A stretch of 64,000 nucleotides of DNA from Klebsiella pneumoniae (GTDB taxonomy: Bacteria; Pseudomonadota; Gammaproteobacteria; Enterobacterales; Enterobacteriaceae), in assembly GCF_000742135.1 (NCBI RefSeq), contig NZ_KN046818.1, positions 372,841 through 436,840 on the forward strand, given 5' to 3'. The position numbers were made by a program, and so were the translations under genes. Of the stretch, positions 37,657 to 45,945 are shown piece after piece. The notes below the pieces were generated by a model. That model was given only the letters and a program-made list of their open reading frames with translations, did not search any database and had not been told where the DNA came from. The number at the start of each line of letters is the position of its first letter. Position 1 is the stretch's first letter.

Positions 37657-39027
37657 ATGGCCTATCAGACGGTGAATCCTGCGAACAATCAGCTTATTAA
37701 AACGTACCCGGCGCACAGCGATGCGGATGTGGAGGCGGCGCTGCAGCAGGCGGATGCGCTCTACCATTCTGCCTGGGCAAAAGGCGATATTGAACCGCGG
37801 CTGGCGGTACTGCATAAGCTGGCGGATCTGATCGATAGCCGGGCGGAGGAGCTGGCAAAAATCGCTAGCCAGGAGATGGGGAAACTCATTAAGCAGAGCC
37901 GCGGCGAAGTGAAACTTTGCGCGCAGATCGCCCGCTATTACGCCGATAACGCCAAATCGTTCCTGGCGCCGGTGAAGTATCCCTCCGAACTGGGTGAAGC
38001 CTGGGTTGAGCACCATCCCATTGGCGTCTTACTGGCGGTGGAGCCGTGGAACTTCCCCTATTACCAGCTGATGCGCGTCCTGGCGCCAAACCTGGCGGCC
38101 GGTAACCCGGTTATCGCCAAACACGCCAGCATTGTGCCGCACTGCGCGGAGACCTTTGCCCATCTGGTGCGTGAGGCCGGCGCTCCGGAGGGGGCGTGGA
38201 CCAACCTGTTTATCTCCCAGGATCAGGTGGCGAAGATTATCGCCGACGATCGCGTGCAGGGCGCGGCGCTAACGGGGTCGGAGAAAGCCGGCAGCGTGGT
38301 GGCGGCGCAGGCGGCGAAGCATATTAAGAAATCAACGCTGGAACTGGGCGGCAATGATGTGTTTGTCGTGCTGGACGATGCCGACCTGGAGCGCGCGGTG
38401 AAAATCGGCGTCCAGGCGCGGCTGAACAACGCCGGCCAGGTGTGTACCGCTGCCAAGCGCTTTATCCTGCACGAAAATATCGCGGATGCGTTCCTGACAA
38501 AATTTAGCGAGGCGTTTCGCCAGGTGAAAATCGGCGATCCGCTGGATGAAAGCACCACGCTGGGGCCGCTCTCTTCCAAAGATGCGCTGGATACCCTAAG
38601 CAAACAGGTGGACGAGGCGGTGAAAAATGGCGCTAAGCTGCATCTGGGCGGCAAAGCGGTGGCTCGAGAAGGCAATTTCTTTGAACCCACCATTTTGACC
38701 GGTATCACCCGTGATAATCCGGCGTACTTCGAAGAGTTCTTTGGCCCGGTGGCGCAGATCTACGTGGTGAAAAACGATGAGGAGGCAATCCAGCTGGCCA
38801 ATGATTCCCACTATGGTCTGGGCGGCGCGGTGTTCAGTCAGGATATCGAACGCGCCAAACGGATGGCCTCCGCCATTGAAACCGGAATGGTTTATATCAA
38901 CTGGCTCACCGATACCGCGCCGGAGCTGCCGTTTGGCGGCGTGAAGCGTTCCGGTTACGGACGGGAGCTCTCCGATCTCGGCATCAAAGAGTTTGTGAAC
39001 CAGAAGCTGGTGGTGGTGCGCCGCTAA
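37657..39027 (+). CDS. sad: NAD(P)-dependent succinate-semialdehyde-type dehydrogenase (Sad/YneI-like)
   Basis: The 456-residue aldehyde dehydrogenase has the conserved VEPWNFPYYQ, LTGSEKAGSVV (cofactor loop), LELGGND (general base Glu) and GQVCTAAKRF (catalytic Cys) motifs. Its length and start (MAYQTVNPANNQLIKTYP) agree with E. coli YneI/Sad, an NAD-dependent succinate-semialdehyde dehydrogenase. A GGAGA lies nine bases before the ATG. It stands alone, closed by a strong terminator at 39042, and no glutaminase-type yneH or regulator yneJ is adjacent, so its partner genes differ from E. coli. A role with a semialdehyde from the pathway around it is possible but not shown. Confidence 0.92.
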   Translation: MAYQTVNPANNQLIKTYPAHSDADVEAALQQADALYHSAWAKGDIEPRLAVLHKLADLIDSRAEELAKIASQEMGKLIKQSRGEVKLCAQIARYYADNAKSFLAPVKYPSELGEAWVEHHPIGVLLAVEPWNFPYYQLMRVLAPNLAAGNPVIAKHASIVPHCAETFAHLVREAGAPEGAWTNLFISQDQVAKIIADDRVQGAALTGSEKAGSVVAAQAAKHIKKSTLELGGNDVFVVLDDADLERAVKIGVQARLNNAGQVCTAAKRFILHENIADAFLTKFSEAFRQVKIGDPLDESTTLGPLSSKDALDTLSKQVDEAVKNGAKLHLGGKAVAREGNFFEPTILTGITRDNPAYFEEFFGPVAQIYVVKNDEEAIQLANDSHYGLGGAVFSQDIERAKRMASAIETGMVYINWLTDTAPELPFGGVKRSGYGRELSDLGIKEFVNQKLVVVRR

Positions 39028-39041
39028 GCCTATGACCCGGC

Positions 39042-39079
39042 CATAAAAAAACCTGCCATTCGGCAGGTTTTTTTTATGG
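39042..39079. terminator. Bidirectional terminator between sad and yfaZ
   Basis: AAACCTGCC (39049-39057), loop ATTC, GGCAGGTTT (39062-39070) is flanked by an A run on the left and TTTTTT on the right, so it works on both strands. It lies between two convergent genes. Confidence 0.92.
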
Positions 39080-39125
39080 CTAATGCTCAGCGCACCTTAA
39101 CTTTATCGCGGGGCGTTGACCATAA

Positions 39126-39671
39126 TCAGAAGGTGACCCCGCCGCCCACATAGGCGCCATCAATCAGGGTGTGGTTCGGGCGACCCTCTTTACCGTCAAC
39201 GCTCACATGGCGGTAACCCACTTTCAACGTCACTGGACCAATCGGAGACCAGCTCACGCCGCCGTTCGCTTCAACATAGTTTTTCACGCTGTTGTTCAGA
39301 CCATCCGGCGCGACATACCCTTCGCCAAACACGTGGATGCTGTCGGTCAGGGCCACGTTCACTCCGCCGCCGACCGGAAACGCGACGCCGTTATCGCCTT
39401 TTTTCGGCCCGAGGTAGATGGCTTTCGCGCCGGCGTTGAGCATCACCGGGCCCACTTCCAGGTTGTAACCCGCGCCCACGCCGCCGGTCTGGCTACCATC
39501 ATCGGTATTCTTCAGCCAGTGGCTTTCGGCGTACAGTCCAGAAGAGGATTTACCCATTTCCATATTCAGATTAGTGAAGTTTTTACCCTGTTCAACGGTA
39601 AACCCCACCGCCATGGCGGAACCAGAGACCGCGGTCAGGGCTGCAAGAATAAGGATGTTAAGCTTTCTCAT
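39126..39671 (-). CDS. YfaZ-family outer-membrane protein
   Basis: The 181-residue protein has a signal peptide (MRKLNILILAALTAVSGSAMA) and a mature part of alternating-hydrophobicity strands ending in a C-terminal Phe (VGGGVTF), as in outer-membrane beta-barrels. The family is related to the YfaZ and YjbR-like small porins of unknown function. It is alone on its strand, with an AT-rich promoter region (39672-39840) upstream. Confidence 0.9.
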   Translation of the reverse strand: MRKLNILILAALTAVSGSAMAVGFTVEQGKNFTNLNMEMGKSSSGLYAESHWLKNTDDGSQTGGVGAGYNLEVGPVMLNAGAKAIYLGPKKGDNGVAFPVGGGVNVALTDSIHVFGEGYVAPDGLNNSVKNYVEANGGVSWSPIGPVTLKVGYRHVSVDGKEGRPNHTLIDGAYVGGGVTF

Positions 39672-40062
39672 GGTTTACTCCTCGTCAATAAAGTTGTCTG
39701 AGGGCACCTTAACAAGCGATGTTTACCTCTGCAAATGTGACTTGCGTCGATTTTTTATGCTGGTTTTGTCAGGAAGGTGTTTTGAAAATGTTGTAATGGC
39801 GTTGGGTTACGGCGAGGTCAATCATCAAATTTAGCCTGTTTAGCCGTGGTTTAATTGGTGGGCTAAACAGAAACTGAACAGAGCAGTCATTAATTATTAA
39901 GGGGCCTATTCATTCAGTTTCTTATAATTTCCAAAAATGTTTCTACTGTTACTTATTAAAACGTTGCTTTACATTTTTCGACGCGCTGCCGACGTTTGGT
40001 CCCTGTTTTTGACGAGGTCTCAGAGGGAAGGGGGCCTGCGCCTTAGGGCGCAGGCGGGCAGG
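39672..40062. other. Intergenic region upstream of yfaZ-like gene
   Basis: It holds the promoter of the YfaZ gene (minus strand), is AT-rich at 39720-39980, and carries the end of yjiA. A perfect hairpin GCCTGCGCC (40034-40042) / GGCGCAGGC (40047-40055) follows the yjiA stop and could end that transcript, although the T tract is poor. No gene was seen. Confidence 0.55.
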
Positions 40063-41019
40063 TTAGCGTCGTAACCCGGCAAACGCCGCGCGAATTTCCT
40101 CTTCCGGCAACTGAATGCCGATAAACACCAGCGTGCTGTGCGGCGTTTCATCGCCCCACGGGCGATCCCAGTCGGCGCTGTAGAGGCGCTGCACGCCCTG
40201 GAACAGCAGGCGATTTGGCTCGCCGTCGATCCACAGCATGCCTTTATAACGCATCAATTGCTCGGCGAAGGAGAGCAGCAGATTTTCCATTACCCGTGAA
40301 ACTTCACTGATATCCACCGGATAGTCGAGCTCGACCACAATCGACGAGACGTCATTCTGTTTTTCTGCCACAAAATGAAAGCGCGGTGTGGCGCTGACAA
40401 CCTTCTCTTCCAGCATAAAACCGCTGGTGTTAAACAACTGGCTTAAATCGATATCGCCGTGAATGACGGTATAAATCGGCGCCCGCGCGTTAATGCGCGC
40501 CAGCCGTTCACGCAGCTTTTCGGTGTCGCCGGCGACGTCGGTTTTGGTTAACAGGATCCGGTCCGCGTAGCCGACCTGCGACTGGGCGATGGTGAACTGA
40601 TCCATCTGCTGGTCGGCATGGACGGCGTCAACCAGGGCGATCACGCCGTCCAGCAGATAGCGCTCGCAGAGCACCTGATGGGAGAAAAAGGTCTGGATAA
40701 TCGGCCCCGGGTCGGCCATGCCGGTGCATTCAATCACCAGCCGGTCAAACTCGATTTCGCCGCGATCGCGACTGTCGAGGAGATCGAGCAGGGCGTCTTC
40801 CAGTTCGTTGGAGCGTGTACAGCAGATACAGCCGTTGGTCAGGGTTTTAATCTGCGTGGCGCGGTCGCCGATCAGCTGATCGTCAACGGAGACTTCGCCG
40901 AATTCGTTTTCAATTACGGCGATTTTGAAACCGTGCTGCTCATTGAGGATATGGCGCAGCAGGGTGGTTTTTCCTGCGCCGAGAAAACCGGTGAGTAGGG
41001 TGACTGCAATCGGTGCCAT
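40063..41019 (-). CDS. yjiA: COG0523-family GTPase YjiA
   Basis: The 318-residue G3E GTPase has Walker A GFLGAGKTT near residue 12, the metal-binding CxCC motif GCICC in TNGCICCTRSNELE, the switch ENEFG and a G-domain TKTD. It resembles CobW/UreG metal-chaperone GTPases; E. coli YjiA binds zinc and cobalt ions. I start at MAPIAVTLL (41019), with GGAGG five bases upstream, rather than the in-frame ATG at 41031. The C-terminal domain keeps WDRPWGDE and the end LPEEEIRAAFAGLRR. It follows yjiX directly. Confidence 0.96.
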   Translation of the reverse strand: MAPIAVTLLTGFLGAGKTTLLRHILNEQHGFKIAVIENEFGEVSVDDQLIGDRATQIKTLTNGCICCTRSNELEDALLDLLDSRDRGEIEFDRLVIECTGMADPGPIIQTFFSHQVLCERYLLDGVIALVDAVHADQQMDQFTIAQSQVGYADRILLTKTDVAGDTEKLRERLARINARAPIYTVIHGDIDLSQLFNTSGFMLEEKVVSATPRFHFVAEKQNDVSSIVVELDYPVDISEVSRVMENLLLSFAEQLMRYKGMLWIDGEPNRLLFQGVQRLYSADWDRPWGDETPHSTLVFIGIQLPEEEIRAAFAGLRR

Positions 41020-41030
41020 TATTGCCTCCA

Positions 41031-41234
41031 TTAACAGCAGCGTACGCCGCCTTTGCCGTCGCCGCCGTAGCGGGCCTGCTGGCGTTCGCGGAAGAATTCT
41101 TCATAAGTCATGTACGGCTGATCCGGATGGTTGGTTTGCATATGCGTGACGTAGTTGTCGTAATCCGGAATGCCAATCAGCATTTTTGCCGCCTGACCGA
41201 GATATTTTTTTGCCTGACCTAAGTTACCAAACAT
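41031..41234 (-). CDS. yjiX: Small conserved protein YjiX (YbdD-like)
   Basis: The 67-residue protein resembles E. coli YjiX and YbdD: it begins [19 protein letters not shown] and ends in a Cys-Cys pair (GGVRCC). YjiX/YbdD genes accompany pyruvate-uptake transporters BtsT/CstA, and the protein probably modulates the transporter. It lies between btsT and yjiA, 109 bases from the btsT stop with two REP units in the gap. Confidence 0.93.
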   Translation of the reverse strand: MFGNLGQAKKYLGQAAKMLIGIPDYDNYVTHMQTNHPDQPYMTYEEFFRERQQARYGGDGKGGVRCC

Positions 41235-41258
41235 TATAAGTTCCAGATAACGAATAAA

Positions 41259-41339
41259 GCCGGATGGCGGCTAGCGCCATATCCGGCCTACGTTAATGCG
41301 CTTTTGGTAGGCCGGATACGCGTAGCGCTATCCGGCATC
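41259..41339. repeat. Paired REP (BIME-like) elements downstream of btsT
   Basis: The first unit GCCGGATGGCGGCTAGCGCC..ATATCCGGCCTAC spans 41259-41291 and the second GTAGGCCGGATACGCGTAGC..GCTATCCGGC spans 41308-41339. They are close to the E. coli REP consensus and face opposite ways, the standard BIME form, in the btsT-yjiX gap. Confidence 0.85.
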
Positions 41340-41343
41340 AGGG

Positions 41344-43494
41344 TTAATGATGTGACGAGGTCTTCACGCCGCCTTCCGGTACCGGCACATACGGAGTCTC
41401 TTTGTCGGTACGCACCTTATTGTTGCGGACATTGAGCCAGGTTTTGATGCCGTAGAAGATGATGCTGTACACCACCACCAGGAACAGAATACTCAGGCCG
41501 GCGTTGGTGTAGTTGTTGACCACGATATGGTTCATGTTGGCGATCTGCTGCGCGGTCAGCTCGCCGCCGGCGGCAATCTTCTCTTTATATTGCTGAGCCA
41601 TAAAGAAGAAGCCTTCCATCTGCGGGTTGCTGCTGAACAGCTTCAGGCCCAGCGCCCAGGTGGTGCACAGCAGCAGCCATGCCGCCGGGATAACGGTGAC
41701 CCAGATATATTTGGTGCGCTGCATCTTGACCAGCACCACGGTGCCAAGCACCAGCGCCACGGCGGCCAGCATCTGGTTAGAGATCCCGAACAGCGGCCAC
41801 AGGCTCTTCACGCCGCCCAGCGGGTCGACCACGCCCTGATACAGCAGGTAGCCCCACAGCCCGACGCAGCCGGCGGTACCGATAATCCCGGCGACCAGCG
41901 AGTCAGTTTTTTTCAGGAACGGCACGAAGTTACCCAACAGATCCTGCAGCATAAAGCGGCCTGCGCGGGTACCCGCATCCAGCGCGGTGAGGATAAACAG
42001 CGCTTCAAACAGGATACCGAAGTGGTACCAGAAGCCCATATCCGCCATCGGGATGATTTTATGGAATACGTGGGCGATACCGACGGCCAGCGTCGGCGCG
42101 CCGCCAGCGCGGTTCAGTACCGAAGGTTCGCCGATATCTTTCGCCGTCTGCAGGATCTGCTCAGGTGAAATCACAAAGCCCCAGGAGCTGACGGTCGCCG
42201 CCGCGTGGACGGTGACTTCTTTCAACTGCGCGGCGATCATCGCCGCGTTTTCACCGCCCATTTCATGCAGGTTCGGCATGACGATGCCCAGTCCCGCCGG
42301 CGGGGTGTTCATCGCGAAGTAGAGACCCGGTTCGATAATCGAGGCCGCAACCAGCGCCATGACTGCAACAAAGGATTCCATCAGCATCGCGCCGTAGCCG
42401 ATAAAGCGGGCATCGGTTTCGTTGGCCAGCAGCTTCGGCGTGGTGCCGGAAGCGATCAGCGCATGGAAACCGGAGACCGCGCCGCAGGCGATGGTGATAA
42501 ACAGGAACGGGAACAGCGCGCCTTTCCACAGCGGGCCGGTACCATCAATGTACTGGGTCACTGCCGGCATTTTCAGGTCCGGGTTGAGGATAACGATCCC
42601 CAGCGCCAGGCCGACGATTACGCCGATTTTCAGGAAGGTGGCCAGATAATCGCGCGGCGCCAGAATCAGCCATACCGGCAGCAGCGCGGAAATAAACGCG
42701 TAGCCAATCAGGGTAAAGGTGATGGTGGTGTCTTTAAAGGTCAGCGCCGGGCCCCAGTACGGGTCGTGGGCAATCACGCCGCCGAACCAGATAGAGGCCA
42801 CCAGCAGCACGATACCGATAACCGACACTTCACCGACGCGGCCTGGGCGCAGGAAGCGCATGTAGATCCCCATAAACAGGGCGATAGGCACCGTCGAGCA
42901 GACGGTAAACACGCCCCACGGGCTTTCCGCCAGCGCTTTCACCACGATGAGCGCCAGCACCGCGAGGATGATGATCATAATCAGGAAGCAGCCGAACAGG
43001 GCGATAGAGCCCGGAACCGGCCCCATCTCCTGTTTAATCATCTCACCCAGCGAGGCGCCGTTACGCCGCGAGGAGATAAACAGCACCATGAAGTCCTGTA
43101 CCGCGCCCGCCAGCACCACGCCGGCCAGCAGCCACAGGGTACCCGGCAGATAACCCATTTGCGCGGCCAGTACCGGGCCGACCAGCGGGCCGGCGCCGGC
43201 GATCGCGGCAAAGTGGTGGCCAAACAGCACGTAGCGGTTGGTTGGCACATAGTTCAGGCCATCGTTATTAATGACCGCCGGCGTGGAGCGCGTCGGGTCA
43301 AGCTTCATCACCTTCTGCGCGATGTACAGGCTGTAATAACGGTAGGCGACGAGGTACACAGAAACCGATGCGACGACGATCCACAGGGCACTGACGTGCT
43401 CACCGCGGCGCAGGGCGACGACTGAGAGGCAAAATGCCCCGATGATTCCGAGAATCACCCAGGGTATGTGCTTGAATAGTTTTTTGGTATCCAT
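41344..43494 (-). CDS. btsT: Pyruvate/H+ symporter BtsT
   Basis: The 716-residue protein of the CstA family has about 16-18 membrane helices. The start MDTKKLFKHIPWVILGIIGAF and family segments such as NRYVLFGHHFAAIAGAGPLVGPVLAAQMG and GAVSGFHALIASGTTPK match E. coli YjiY/BtsT, a high-affinity pyruvate importer. It is the first of the btsT-yjiX-yjiA genes. The region upstream (43495-43878) holds BtsR-like boxes and a perfect CRP site, consistent with its known control by the BtsSR system and catabolite state. Confidence 0.96.
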   Translation of the reverse strand: MDTKKLFKHIPWVILGIIGAFCLSVVALRRGEHVSALWIVVASVSVYLVAYRYYSLYIAQKVMKLDPTRSTPAVINNDGLNYVPTNRYVLFGHHFAAIAGAGPLVGPVLAAQMGYLPGTLWLLAGVVLAGAVQDFMVLFISSRRNGASLGEMIKQEMGPVPGSIALFGCFLIMIIILAVLALIVVKALAESPWGVFTVCSTVPIALFMGIYMRFLRPGRVGEVSVIGIVLLVASIWFGGVIAHDPYWGPALTFKDTTITFTLIGYAFISALLPVWLILAPRDYLATFLKIGVIVGLALGIVILNPDLKMPAVTQYIDGTGPLWKGALFPFLFITIACGAVSGFHALIASGTTPKLLANETDARFIGYGAMLMESFVAVMALVAASIIEPGLYFAMNTPPAGLGIVMPNLHEMGGENAAMIAAQLKEVTVHAAATVSSWGFVISPEQILQTAKDIGEPSVLNRAGGAPTLAVGIAHVFHKIIPMADMGFWYHFGILFEALFILTALDAGTRAGRFMLQDLLGNFVPFLKKTDSLVAGIIGTAGCVGLWGYLLYQGVVDPLGGVKSLWPLFGISNQMLAAVALVLGTVVLVKMQRTKYIWVTVIPAAWLLLCTTWALGLKLFSSNPQMEGFFFMAQQYKEKIAAGGELTAQQIANMNHIVVNNYTNAGLSILFLVVVYSIIFYGIKTWLNVRNNKVRTDKETPYVPVPEGGVKTSSHH

Positions 43495-43630
43495 AGTAAA
43501 ACCTGGCGTTAATTAGATGAATAATTGGCCGAAGCCGTCTGGTTTTAAGTAAGGGTTGATGGAGGTATTGATTAGCTAGGCTGCCTCCGATCTTGCCAGA
43601 ACAGCGCGCGCGTAAAGTTGGGTAAATCGG

Positions 43631-43678
43631 TGAGTGGTTGTATAGGGGGTTAAGCGGTTACTTGCGGGGGTAAGCGGT
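43631..43678 (-). promoter_or_regulatory. Three direct BtsR-type boxes upstream of btsT
   Basis: Read on the minus strand, ACCGCTTA (43671-43678), ACCGCTTA (43651-43658) and ACCACTCA (43631-43638) are spaced exactly 20 bases start to start. The E. coli BtsR (YehT) motif at the same promoter is a direct repeat ACC(G/A)CT(C/T)A with about 13 bases between. Two boxes are known there; three are seen here. Confidence 0.75.
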
Positions 43679-43704
43679 TAGATATGAGTACGAGAGCGCG
43701 TAAA

Positions 43705-43724
43705 TGTGTGATTAAGCTCACAAT
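43705..43724 (-). promoter_or_regulatory. CRP site upstream of btsT
   Basis: TGTGA-TTAAGC-TCACA (43707-43722) matches the CRP core perfectly. It lies about 30 bases upstream of the BtsR array, on the far side from btsT. Control of E. coli btsT by cAMP-CRP is established knowledge. Confidence 0.8.
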
Positions 43725-43878
43725 ATTATTCTGCGCATCTCAAAGATATGCTTTCAAACTGAGGATAACGGTTTTTATCACCCGCAGATCACTATCTTTA
43801 TTTCAAGTAGAGGTATTTTGATATTATGCTGACTTTGCCATGTCGTATGGATAGCGTTTAACAAAGGGAATTCGAGTT

Positions 43879-44502
43879 ATGAAATTTGTAAAGATAATGA
43901 TCATCGCCAGTGCTTTTTACTTAACATATGCTCATGCAAGAGAGATACATCAGGCTGTTGATGAGCCGGCAGCCCCTTATAATTTGCGCTGGGGGATGAG
44001 TTACGATGAGGCCAGAAACACGCCTTTATATTCTCTGGAGGTATCAGATATCAATTATGCCGGAAAAGACCCGGATCTGATTATCTCAACGCTGACTCCC
44101 CAGGAAGTGGGGGCGTTGAAATATCAGGAGATGAAGCTTTATTTCGATAAGAATAAAGGGCTAAAAAGTGTTTTTGTTAGCGCTGATGTTGATTCCAGTC
44201 AGCAGGCCTATAAAGTTGATGATGGCCGGGAAGCACTCGCCTTATATAATGAGGAAGTTAAGGTTCTTGATCGAGAATATGGGCCAGCGACAATCAAAGA
44301 AGAGTTCATTGCAGAAAGAGGGAAATTCTATCAAAGTCTTGCCGCCTGCATTGCAAAACAGCAGGAGTGGTATAATAAAAGATTAGATCTGAATAAAATA
44401 ACAAATTGTTCAACCTGGCAACGTACTTATAAAAAAGGTCGGGTAACCGTTTTGCTATACATCGAACCGAGACAAGTTTCCAAACATTATATTTATAAAT
44501 AA
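43879..44502 (+). CDS. Unknown secreted protein
   Basis: I do not recognise the family. The 207-residue protein has a signal peptide (MKFVKIMIIASAFYLTYAHA, cleavage after AHA), then a hydrophilic chain with the segment YNLRWGMSYDEARNTPLYSLEV and two later cysteines (about residues 160 and 176), probably disulfide-bonded in the periplasm. An AAAGGGAA lies upstream of the start. Codon use and base composition are AT-richer than the neighbours (about 40% GC by eye), suggesting transfer into this spot between btsT and hpa. It is 16 bases before the broken lipoprotein gene at 44519. Confidence 0.72.
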   Translation: MKFVKIMIIASAFYLTYAHAREIHQAVDEPAAPYNLRWGMSYDEARNTPLYSLEVSDINYAGKDPDLIISTLTPQEVGALKYQEMKLYFDKNKGLKSVFVSADVDSSQQAYKVDDGREALALYNEEVKVLDREYGPATIKEEFIAERGKFYQSLAACIAKQQEWYNKRLDLNKITNCSTWQRTYKKGRVTVLLYIEPRQVSKHYIYK

Positions 44503-44518
44503 ATTAAAGGACTTAACG

Positions 44519-45339
44519 GTGAGAATGTATAAGATTTTTTTAGAATTATTGCCATGGTCATTATGGTTATGATCCTTTCTGATTGTCGTCAGTCGTATTA
44601 TATTGCCAGAAATACGGGGCGCAATATAATGACCTTATCCGACCATCAGCGCGCTAAATCGGCGTTAAACGCTAACGATTTAAATGCAGCTCAGGGCTAC
44701 CTGACGGGAGAAAAATACAATAATCGCTACAGGCCTGTTAGCGGTGAGGAATCCTGGGGAAGTTTACAATATCGGGCGGCGAAAATCGTCGCCAACGCCG
44801 CGGCGAACGGTCAAAAAGTGCGTGATGATGCGCTCTATCTCGCTTATATCTCTTTGTTTGAAGCAGAAGAGGGAGTGCCCGAACATCCCGATATTATGTT
44901 GGGTTACATGCATAAAGCCATGGCGCTACTGTTAGCGAATCCGCAATTACTCGATAAAATCGATTCTAAAAATGTCAGTACTTTACCCAGCCAGTTTACC
45001 CTTGAACGCTATGCTGTATGGCAATATTTATACGATGGCGGCGAGATTGACTGGACCAAAAAAGCGCCTGAAGGTGAAGGTTATACAATTGCTGGTGAAA
45101 GCTATCAGACCTGGAATATCAAGTTAAAAAAAGCCATCTGGAATCGGGGAGACGCTTTTTTAACAAATATAGGTAAACAACAATTTATTCATGACGCTAT
45201 AGATTATTCGCAATTTCCGGTTATTGCCTGTACCGCCAGGCGAAAAGGCTGGCACTTAACATTACCTGCTGACTACCGGGAACAAAATTTCCGCGGCGGT
45301 GGACGTTTTGATTGGGCTTCATGTCGCGCTGTTGAATAA
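44519..45339 (+). pseudogene. Putative lipoprotein with start split by a T7 frameshift site
   Basis: The reading frame at 44554 lacks a good start, but a GTG at 44519 with AGGA seven bases upstream begins MRMYKIF in another frame. At the run of seven T (44535-44541) a -1 shift joins it to FRIIAMVIMVMILSDCRQS, a classic lipoprotein signal with the lipobox ILSDC. The site reads T TTT TTA in the zero frame, a known slippery heptamer. So the gene is either frameshifted by loss of one T, phase-variable, or made by slippage. The rest is about 250 residues, AT-rich, with no known domain. It probably pairs with the secreted protein upstream. Confidence 0.6.
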
Positions 45340-45367
45340 GGCTGGCGGGTGAGATGACGCATATTAA

Positions 45368-45408
45368 GCGCCAGGTTTACGTATCGGGCGATAAGTAAAC
45401 CTGGGCGC
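45368..45408. terminator. Inverted repeat between islet and hpaC
   Basis: GCGCCAGGTTTAC (45368-45380) and GTAAACCTGGGCGC (45395-45408) pair with a single bulged G. It lies between the convergent lipoprotein and hpaC genes. No run of T is seen on either side, so the call as a terminator is modest. Confidence 0.5.
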
Positions 45409-45413
45409 GGATT

Positions 45414-45926
45414 TTAGACTGCGACTTCCATTTCCATCATCACCGGATGGAAACGGCGTTTAAAGTAAATCAGGCCGTGCCCTTGCGGGCTCAGGGTAAT
45501 ATTCCTGATCTCCACCAGATACACCAGGTGGGTGCCGATGGTTTGCACCTGGCTAATCTCGCCTTCGAGGCTGGCCAGCGAGCCTTTCAGCACCGGCTGC
45601 CCGAGCGCGCCCTGCTGCCAGCCGCTGAGGGCAAACCGTTCTTCCATCGTCACCCCGGTCATCCCGGCGAAATGACGGGCCATGATTTCCTGCTCGTGGT
45701 TCAGCACGTTGATGCACAACTTGCCGTTGCCCTGAAACACCGGGTTCATCGCGCTGTTGGCGTTGATACAAACCATTACCGATGGCGGCGTATCCGTCAC
45801 CGAGCATACCGCCGTGGCGGTAATGCCGCAGCGGCCGGCTTCGCCTGCGGTGGTGACAACGTTAACCGCAGCCGACAGGCTGGCCATGGCATCGCGAAAA
45901 CGCAGGCGTTGTTCATCTAATTGCAT
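45414..45926 (-). CDS. hpaC: 4-hydroxyphenylacetate 3-monooxygenase, reductase component
   Basis: The 170-residue NADH:flavin reductase provides FADH2 to HpaB. It has the flavin-reductase fold with start DEQRLRFRDAMASLSAAVNVVTTAGEAGRCGITATAVCSVTDTPPSVMVCIN and the motif FKRRFHPV near the C-terminus. It is the last gene of the hpaBC pair; HpaB starts upstream at 47508 and there are 19 bases between them. Its length matches E. coli W HpaC (170). Confidence 0.96.
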   Translation of the reverse strand: MQLDEQRLRFRDAMASLSAAVNVVTTAGEAGRCGITATAVCSVTDTPPSVMVCINANSAMNPVFQGNGKLCINVLNHEQEIMARHFAGMTGVTMEERFALSGWQQGALGQPVLKGSLASLEGEISQVQTIGTHLVYLVEIRNITLSPQGHGLIYFKRRFHPVMMEMEVAV

Positions 45927-45945
45927 TATGACCTCCCGCTGTGAA

